In this document: piece after piece, positions 8,199-12,196 of the stretch
How the letters are laid out: each line of letters begins with the position of its first letter
Numbering within the stretch: position 1 is the stretch's first letter
Source: Gammaproteobacteria bacterium
Lineage (GTDB): Bacteria > Pseudomonadota > Gammaproteobacteria > SZUA-229
Length of the DNA: 12,196 nt
Assembly: GCA_026998145.1 (NCBI GenBank)
Contig: JALTRC010000190.1
Coordinates: 1 to 12,196, forward strand
Direction of reading: 5' to 3'
The notes under the pieces: model-generated
What the model was told of the DNA's origin: nothing
Seen by the model: only the letters and a program-made list of their open reading frames with translations
The model's database searches: none
Position numbers and translations under genes: made by a program

Positions 8199-10322
8199 TC
8201 AGGCCCGAATCAATGCAGCCCGAATACACCTCAGCACACCATATTCCACTTCCTTATCCAGGGCATCAAAAACCGGCTTTAATTTCACCGCATCTTCACC
8301 CTGCTCCAGCAGCATATCCTGTATCCGGTTAATTTTTTCCGGCTCAAGCGCCACCACATCGGCCAGTTCCAGTTCATCGGTTTCAATGCCTTTTGACAGA
8401 TGCCCATAAATGGTTGTAGCGGTTAAATTTCTTTGCGCCGCAATGGCTTCCACCGACATGCCGACTTTAAATAGCTGGATCGTTTCCGCCACGGTTTCCG
8501 TCGCTGAAGGTTTATGCTGACCGGCGTATTCCTGAATAACGCTTAAAAAATCATCCCCATAAAGTTCCAGCTTATGATCACCGACACCGGATATGCGGCG
8601 CATTTGTTCATGGGTCTGAGGCTGATTTTCCACCATAGCCATTAAAGTGGCATCATGGAAAATCTGGTAGGGGGGCAGCTGATTTTCTTTTGCCAGACGC
8701 ATGCGGCATTCACGCAGGGCTTCCCAAAGGGGCACATCATTATCTGACACAAAGGTTTTGCTTTTGCGTTGTTTGGCCGTGGTTTTCTGTTTGAGAATAT
8801 CCTTGCGCAACATCAGCGTCTGTTCGCCACGTAATACTGGGCGGCAGGCTTCGCTTAAACGCAAACTGCCATGACCTTCCACATCAACACTTAATAAATT
8901 ACGGGCAATCAGCTGGCGAAATAATGTACGCCATTGTTTATTGTTCAGCTCATCCCCTATGCCAAATACACTGAGCTTGTCATGACCAAACTGGCGAATG
9001 CGATCCATGTCCTTGCCGGTTAATACATCAATTAAATAATTCACCCCAAAACGCTGGCCGGTTCGATGCACGCAGGATAATGCCTTTTGTGCAGCCCGAG
9101 TAGCATCCCAGGTTTCCACCGGCTCCATGCAGGTATCACAGTTTCCGCAGGGCTGGGGCAGCGGCTCACCAAAATATTCCAGCAAGGCCTGACGGCGGCA
9201 ATCGGTGATCTCGCAAAATCCCAGCATGGCATCCAGCTTGCTGCGCTCTACCCGCTTGTGCTGCTCATCGGATTCGGAATTCTGCATCATCTGTTGCAGC
9301 ATAATCACATCCTGCAAACCGTAATTCATCCAGGCGGTGGCAGGCAGGCCATCCCGCCCGGCACGGCCGGTTTCCTGATAATAGGCTTCCAGACTTTTGG
9401 GCAAATTCAGATGGGCCACAAAACGCACATCCGGTTTATCTATGCCCATACCAAAGGCAATAGTGGCCACCATAATAATGCCGTCTTCATTAATAAAACG
9501 CTGCTGATTCTGCTGGCGAACACTGGCCGACAGGCCTGCATGATAAGGCAGCGCCTGCATACCTTTTGACGATAGATATTCGGCGATCTGCTCCACCCGC
9601 TTGCGGGATAAACAGTAAACAATACCCGCATCCCCTTGGTGCTCATTACGAATAAAGCGCAGCAGTTCATCACGGGCATTGCCGCTATTTTGGGTAATGC
9701 GATAGCAGATATTGGGGCGGTCAAAACTGGAGATAAAGACTTTTGCCTGCTGCAAACCCAGCCGCTGAATAATTTCTTTCTGGGTGGTGGCATCCGCCGT
9801 TGCTGTTAAGGCGATACGGGGAATATCCGGGAAACGCTCGTGGAGTATGGACAGCTGAATGTATTCCGGGCGGAAGTCATGCCCCCACTGGGAGACACAA
9901 TGGGCTTCATCAATGGCAAACAACGCCAGTTGTGAGCGGGATAATAAATCAAGAAAACGCTCGGTAAGCAGGCGCTCCGGCGCCACATAAAGTAAATCCA
10001 GCTCGGCAGATAATAACTGCTGCTCAACCTGCGCCGCCTGCTCCCCATCCAGACTGGAGTTTAAATAAGCCGCCTTCACACCATTTTGCAGCAGGGCGCT
10101 GACCTGATCCTGCATCAGGGCAATCAGCGGCGACACAATTATCGCCACGCCGGGGCGCATTAAGGCTGGAATCTGGTAACACAGGGATTTACCGCCGCCG
10201 GTAGGCATAAGGGCGACCACATCCCGCCCCTGTGCCAGCTGGTCGATAATATCAGCCTGATGAAAACGAAAGTCCTCATAGCCGAAAACATGGCGCAGAA
10301 TATTCACTGCCGACTGTGGCAT
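8199..10322 (-). CDS. recQ: ATP-dependent DNA helicase RecQ with C-terminal HTH extension
   Basis: A 3'-5' superfamily 2 DNA helicase acting in recombination repair, including the RecF pathway. The 707 residues exceed E. coli RecQ (about 609). Walker A is PTGGGKS at 40-46 (K45), Walker B is DEAH at 138-141, followed by the aromatic-rich CVSQWGHDFRPEY loop. Motif VI reads YYQETGRAGRDG at 314-325. The zinc module uses C375, C392, C395 and C398 (EYFGEPLPQPCGNCDTC). A winged-helix RQC domain covers about 405-510, and an HRDC domain lies around 530-600 (PPYQIFHDATL, ISGVGDHKLELYG). The last 100 residues (ETIQLFKVGMSVEAIAAQRN then TTIYGHLSKGIETDEL) are an extra helix-turn-helix region found at the end of some longer RecQ proteins and absent from E. 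coli. The start codon overlaps the stop of a 27-residue membrane ORF as TAATG. AAAGGT at 10331-10336, within that ORF, is the likely ribosome binding site, eight bases before the start. Confidence 0.95.
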   Translation of the reverse strand: MPQSAVNILRHVFGYEDFRFHQADIIDQLAQGRDVVALMPTGGGKSLCYQIPALMRPGVAIIVSPLIALMQDQVSALLQNGVKAAYLNSSLDGEQAAQVEQQLLSAELDLLYVAPERLLTERFLDLLSRSQLALFAIDEAHCVSQWGHDFRPEYIQLSILHERFPDIPRIALTATADATTQKEIIQRLGLQQAKVFISSFDRPNICYRITQNSGNARDELLRFIRNEHQGDAGIVYCLSRKRVEQIAEYLSSKGMQALPYHAGLSASVRQQNQQRFINEDGIIMVATIAFGMGIDKPDVRFVAHLNLPKSLEAYYQETGRAGRDGLPATAWMNYGLQDVIMLQQMMQNSESDEQHKRVERSKLDAMLGFCEITDCRRQALLEYFGEPLPQPCGNCDTCMEPVETWDATRAAQKALSCVHRTGQRFGVNYLIDVLTGKDMDRIRQFGHDKLSVFGIGDELNNKQWRTLFRQLIARNLLSVDVEGHGSLRLSEACRPVLRGEQTLMLRKDILKQKTTAKQRKSKTFVSDNDVPLWEALRECRMRLAKENQLPPYQIFHDATLMAMVENQPQTHEQMRRISGVGDHKLELYGDDFLSVIQEYAGQHKPSATETVAETIQLFKVGMSVEAIAAQRNLTATTIYGHLSKGIETDELELADVVALEPEKINRIQDMLLEQGEDAVKLKPVFDALDKEVEYGVLRCIRAALIRA

Positions 10323-10405
10323 TATTTTTTACCTTTGTAGGGTGTTTTCAGGGCCAGCACCACCAGTGCCACCACCACTAGCAGAATAATCAGCTCGACG
10401 AGCAT
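10322..10405 (-). CDS. 27-residue single-span membrane microprotein between FHA gene and recQ
   Basis: A very short ORF of 27 codons plus TAA. The protein begins MLVELIILLVVVALVV and continues into LAL at 17-19, an almost uninterrupted hydrophobic stretch from residue 5 to 19. It ends with a basic tail (K20, K24, K26, K27). The positive-inside rule places the tail in the cytoplasm. Its ATG overlaps the FHA stop as TAATG, and its own TAA overlaps the recQ ATG in the same way. This tight packing is the main argument that it is translated. There is no strong Shine-Dalgarno (only AAAGA upstream), so translation would depend on coupling to the FHA gene. I recognise no family. It could instead be only a coupling or leader ORF that lets ribosomes reach recQ. 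Confidence 0.6.
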   Translation of the reverse strand: MLVELIILLVVVALVVLALKTPYKGKK

Positions 10406-10785
10406 TATTTGTCTTTGGAATAGTAAACGCCGGGAATCCAGCTTTTTTTGATTTTACTGGTTTTTTCCATATCCACCTCATCTTCATCCATAAAGGTAAA
10501 ACTGTTCCAGCCAATGCGAATCACGTCTTTGTGATGCAATTGCTGAGGGCCGCTAATTTGCTGCTCATTAATAAAGGAGCCATTGGTGCTGCCCAGATCC
10601 TCCAGCAGATACAGTATATGCCCCTGCTCATTCTGGTACTGACTAATACGGGCATGCTCGCCGCTGACAGCCAGATCATCAATCTGCACCTGGTTTTGCG
10701 TGCCACGGCCGAACTGTAGCCCTGCCGCATCGATTTCAAAGCGGTTAACCACGACACCATCAAGGGATTGAATAAGCATTGCCAT
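10405..10785 (-). CDS. Small FHA-domain protein
   Basis: A forkhead-associated domain protein of 126 residues, expected to bind phosphothreonine peptides in the cytoplasm. The FHA signature is complete: FGRG with R27, SGEHARI with S41 and H44, LGSTNGSFIN with S66, T67, N68, G69 and N73, and DVIRIG at 87-92. The domain takes up residues 1-100. The remainder is an acidic patch (DEDEVDME) followed by a basic, aromatic tail (KIKKSWIPGVYYSKDK). No kinase, phosphatase or transmembrane segment is present in the protein. AGGA at 10795-10798 (minus strand) lies nine bases before the chosen ATG; a second ATG two codons on is possible. It is the first gene of the unit ending in recQ. The partner protein and kinase are unknown. 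Confidence 0.88.
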   Translation of the reverse strand: MAMLIQSLDGVVVNRFEIDAAGLQFGRGTQNQVQIDDLAVSGEHARISQYQNEQGHILYLLEDLGSTNGSFINEQQISGPQQLHHKDVIRIGWNSFTFMDEDEVDMEKTSKIKKSWIPGVYYSKDK

Positions 10786-10812
10786 GAGGACTGTTCCTGA
10801 TAAATTGTCTAC

Positions 10813-10840
10813 AGTCTACTGGCTGCGTCTAATTTCTCAA
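10813..10840 (-). promoter_or_regulatory. Candidate sigma70 promoter for the FHA-recQ unit
   Basis: Read on the minus strand: TTGAGA (10840-10835), a 16-base spacer and TAGACT (10818-10813). This predicts a start near 10806 and a leader of about 20 bases before the FHA gene. It matches the consensus at four of six bases in each box, so it is plausible but not strong. Confidence 0.4.
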
Positions 10841-10894
10841 GAGCAAGATTGTTCCGCCACACTAAAATCCGTGCCAAAAATGACAATCACGGCT

Positions 10895-10923
10895 TTGACT
10901 CTATGACAGGCTCCTAATACTAT
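10895..10923 (+). promoter_or_regulatory. Candidate sigma70 promoter upstream of ccoN
   Basis: TTGACT (10895-10900), a 17-base spacer and TACTAT (10918-10923) make a good sigma70-type promoter with a predicted start near 10930. The Anr-like box that follows would then lie just downstream of the start and could repress this promoter when oxygen is low. Confidence 0.4.
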
Positions 10924-10941
10924 AAAAAACTCTGAAATATT

Positions 10942-10955
10942 TTGACTTATATCAT
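10942..10955 (+). promoter_or_regulatory. FNR/Anr-like box upstream of ccoN
   Basis: TTGAC-TTAT-ATCAT matches the FNR/Anr consensus TTGAT-N4-ATCAA at eight of ten defined positions. Genes for cbb3 oxidases are classic FNR/Anr targets, which makes a site here expected. Its centre (10948.5) lies about 52 bases before the start predicted from the TATAAT at 10989, not the canonical 41.5, so which promoter it controls is uncertain. Confidence 0.5.
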
Positions 10956-10963
10956 CAACTGAG

Positions 10964-10979
10964 GGTGATTAAAGTCACA
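10964..10979 (+). promoter_or_regulatory. CRP/Vfr-like palindrome
   Basis: GGTGA-TTAAAG-TCACA fits the CRP half-sites TGTGA-N6-TCACA at nine of ten positions. Its centre (10971.5) is 23 bp from the centre of the Anr-like box and falls about where the -35 of the downstream TATAAT would be. It could also be a divergent FNR-family site, as both share the TGA/TCA core. Confidence 0.4.
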
Positions 10980-10988
10980 TTAGGCATG

Positions 10989-10994
10989 TATAAT
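10989..10994 (+). promoter_or_regulatory. Consensus -10 element (TATAAT) for ccoN
   Basis: A perfect TATAAT, with transcription predicted to begin near 11001. No good -35 hexamer lies 16-18 bases upstream (TGATTA or GTGATT). The absence of a -35 and the nearby regulator sites suggest an activator-dependent promoter. The resulting leader would be about 315 bases. Confidence 0.4.
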
Positions 10995-11000
10995 GCCGCC

Positions 11001-11275
11001 GTCCTGTCGCGTGTCCCAAATACACCTCGCGTGCCTGCGGGTTGTAAGAGCTGGTGACTCGTGAAAGAACCGGTTCGATTGTTTGTCGCATCAATAACAA
11101 GGTATTGTTTTTGAATCTACAAACGGTAGAACTAAACAGGGGGTTTTGAACTATATAGAAAGCTGCGGTTATGGCCTGTTTGCCCGGCTGAAATGAATCA
11201 AGTTTACGTAGCACCTGATTTATTGCCAGTAACAGACCGTCTCTGCTGTTAAAAGTTCTAAAATTCATTATCTCT
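11001..11275 (+). other. Long untranslated leader of ccoN, no convincing gene
   Basis: This stretch holds no ORF with a credible ribosome binding site on the plus strand. Short ATG ORFs of 19-23 codons occur at 10986 and 11193 but have no Shine-Dalgarno. A 97-codon minus-strand ORF (10975-11268) has unremarkable composition and no family resemblance. Structure is visible: a stem of CGCG-TGT with ACA-CCT-CGCG (11008-11031) carrying a three-base bulge, and a perfect 10-bp palindrome GAACCGGTTC at 11067-11076. It may be an mRNA leader with a regulatory role or contain a small RNA. Confidence 0.35.
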
Positions 11276-11297
11276 AAAACCGGGTTAGCCCGCTTTT
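11276..11297 (+). terminator. Terminator-like hairpin just before the ccoN ribosome binding site
   Basis: AAAAC-CGGG-TTAG-CCCG-CTTTT folds as a short 4-bp GC stem with a C-C mismatch and flanking A/T pairing, ending in TTTT. It resembles a weak intrinsic terminator or attenuator, four bases before the TTTAGGAG at 11301. It may end a leader RNA or modulate access to the ribosome binding site. The stem is short, so chance is a real alternative. Confidence 0.35.
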
Positions 11298-11300
11298 AAA

Positions 11301-11308
11301 TTTAGGAG
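11301..11308 (+). promoter_or_regulatory. Ribosome binding site supporting the GTG start of ccoN
   Basis: TTTAGGAG lies seven bases before GTG at 11316, the right distance for initiation. No ATG in frame is nearer; the next is codon 20, inside the first membrane helix. Confidence 0.7.
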
Positions 11309-11315
11309 ACATCCC

Positions 11316-12196
11316 GTGCAAGCATCGCTTGAGCAAAAGTATAACTTTGAGGTCGTCAAATGGTTCGCCGTTATGGCGATTATTTACCTCGTGGTAGGCA
11401 CATTTATCGGTGTGTTTATCGCATCTGAACTGGCCTGGCCAGCACTCAATATGGACATTGCAGAGATCACCTTTGGTCGCTTGCGTCCATTACATACCAA
11501 TGCGGTTATTTTCGCCTTTGGGGGTAGTACCTTAATGGCAACAGCTTATTACACAGTACAGCGCACCTGTGGTGTTCGCCTGTGGAGCGACAAAATCGCA
11601 TGGTTTACCTTCTGGGGCTGGAACCTGATTATTGTATCTGCGGTTATCACGCTGCCTTTAGGTCTGACTCAGGCTAAAGAGTATGCGGAGCTGGAATGGC
11701 CGATTGATATTGCCATTGCCGTGGTATGGCTGGCATACAGCTTAAACTTCATTATGACGGTTTATAATCGTAAAACCTCCCACATCTATGTATCAAACTG
11801 GTTCTTTATTGCCATGATGATCATGATCACCTACCTGCACGTGGTGAATAGCCTGGCTATTCCGGTCAGTGCATTCAAATCCTACTCGGTATTTTCCGGG
11901 GTTCAGGATGCGATGATTCAATGGTGGTGGGGCCATAATGCAGTAGGCTTCTATCTGACTGCCGGTTTCCTGGGCATTATGTATTACTTTGTTCCCAAGC
12001 AGGCGGGACGCCCGGTTTACTCCTATCGTTTATCGGTTATCCACTTCTGGGCTCTGACTTTCGGTTATGTATGGTTAGGCGCTCACCATCTGCAATACAC
12101 AGCACTGCCTGACTGGACCGGTTCTTTAGGCGCGGCTATTTCACTGGCGATGATCATTCCTTCATGGGGTGGTGCTATCAACGGTATGATGACCCT
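11316..12196 (+). CDS. ccoN: cbb3-type cytochrome c oxidase subunit I, 3'-truncated by the window end
   Basis: Catalytic subunit of the high-affinity cbb3 oxidase, which reduces oxygen to water in the inner membrane at low oxygen. The first 293 residues are present and the remainder (about 180) lies beyond the window. They begin VQASLEQKYNFEVV (a GTG start) and contain several membrane helices. H60 in RLRPLHTNAVIFAFGG is the low-spin haem ligand. H207 in WWWGHNAVG and H257-H258 in YVWLGAHHLQ are the CuB ligands. Y251 is the tyrosine that forms the cross-link in this subfamily. These positions match my recollection of P. stutzeri CcoN. The C-terminal haem ligands (His345 and His347 region) are not included. 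ccoO, ccoQ and ccoP would be expected downstream. The Anr-like box and TATAAT upstream suggest oxygen-responsive control. Confidence 0.95.
   Translation, partial: MQASLEQKYNFEVVKWFAVMAIIYLVVGTFIGVFIASELAWPALNMDIAEITFGRLRPLHTNAVIFAFGGSTLMATAYYTVQRTCGVRLWSDKIAWFTFWGWNLIIVSAVITLPLGLTQAKEYAELEWPIDIAIAVVWLAYSLNFIMTVYNRKTSHIYVSNWFFIAMMIMITYLHVVNSLAIPVSAFKSYSVFSGVQDAMIQWWWGHNAVGFYLTAGFLGIMYYFVPKQAGRPVYSYRLSVIHFWALTFGYVWLGAHHLQYTALPDWTGSLGAAISLAMIIPSWGGAINGMMT

Noticed and set aside
9087..9569. 160-codon plus-strand ORF inside recQ
   Set aside because: It is antisense to the conserved helicase core (motifs from motif VI to the zinc region), with no start signal. It is a shadow of recQ codon bias.
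10986..11057. 23-codon ORF at the start of the ccoN leader
   Set aside because: Its ATG overlaps the TATAAT box and no Shine-Dalgarno precedes it. It would be untranslatable from the predicted start at 11001.
11193..11252. 19-codon ORF within the ccoN leader
   Set aside because: No ribosome binding site and an undistinguished peptide. Kept only as a possibility noted in the leader entry.
10975..11268. 97-codon minus-strand ORF in the ccoN leader
   Set aside because: No domain, no convincing ribosome binding site, and it would lie antisense over the TATAAT and leader structures. It looks like a chance open frame.

Overview
The window looks like chromosomal DNA from a gammaproteobacterium. 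The evidence is a FadE-type long acyl-CoA dehydrogenase, a FadI/FadJ-type beta-oxidation pair in the beta-then-alpha order of fadIJ, an Enterobacteria/Pseudomonas-like RecQ core, and a cbb3 oxidase gene whose catalytic residues fall at the numbering I recall for Pseudomonas stutzeri CcoN. I cannot name the genus. No transposase, integrase, tRNA, rRNA or CRISPR array is visible, so this reads as ordinary core genome with some unusual local organisation.

Region 1 (51-5801, plus strand) is a tight fadE-fadI-fadJ operon. fadE and fadI overlap by an ATGA junction, and fadI and fadJ are separated by one base. Together the three proteins can carry out every step of the saturated acyl-CoA beta-oxidation spiral: dehydrogenation, hydration, second oxidation and thiolysis. 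Fourteen bases after fadJ comes a membrane-bound GGDEF-EAL protein with a periplasmic Cache-like sensor (5816-8107). It is visibly more AT-rich than the fad genes but sits close enough to share their transcript.

Region 2 (8108-8198) is the gap between convergent genes. It holds two perfect hairpins that resemble dispersed REP-type intergenic repeats.

Region 3 (8199-10785, minus strand) is a three-gene unit read as FHA-domain protein, then a 27-residue single-span membrane microprotein, then RecQ. Both junctions are TAATG stop/start overlaps. The microprotein is too short for normal gene callers and, with its coupling to recQ, is the most novel item here. The RecQ has an extra C-terminal helix-turn-helix extension.

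Region 4 (10786-11315) is a 530-base divergent regulatory region. It contains a sigma70-like promoter for the FHA-recQ unit, an FNR/Anr-like box, a CRP-like palindrome, a consensus TATAAT, and a leader of about 300 bases that ends in a terminator-like hairpin just before the ccoN ribosome binding site. Region 5 (11316 to the window end) is the 5' part of ccoN, the catalytic subunit of the high-affinity cbb3 oxidase. Its position behind an Anr-like box fits the low-oxygen induction known for such oxidases.
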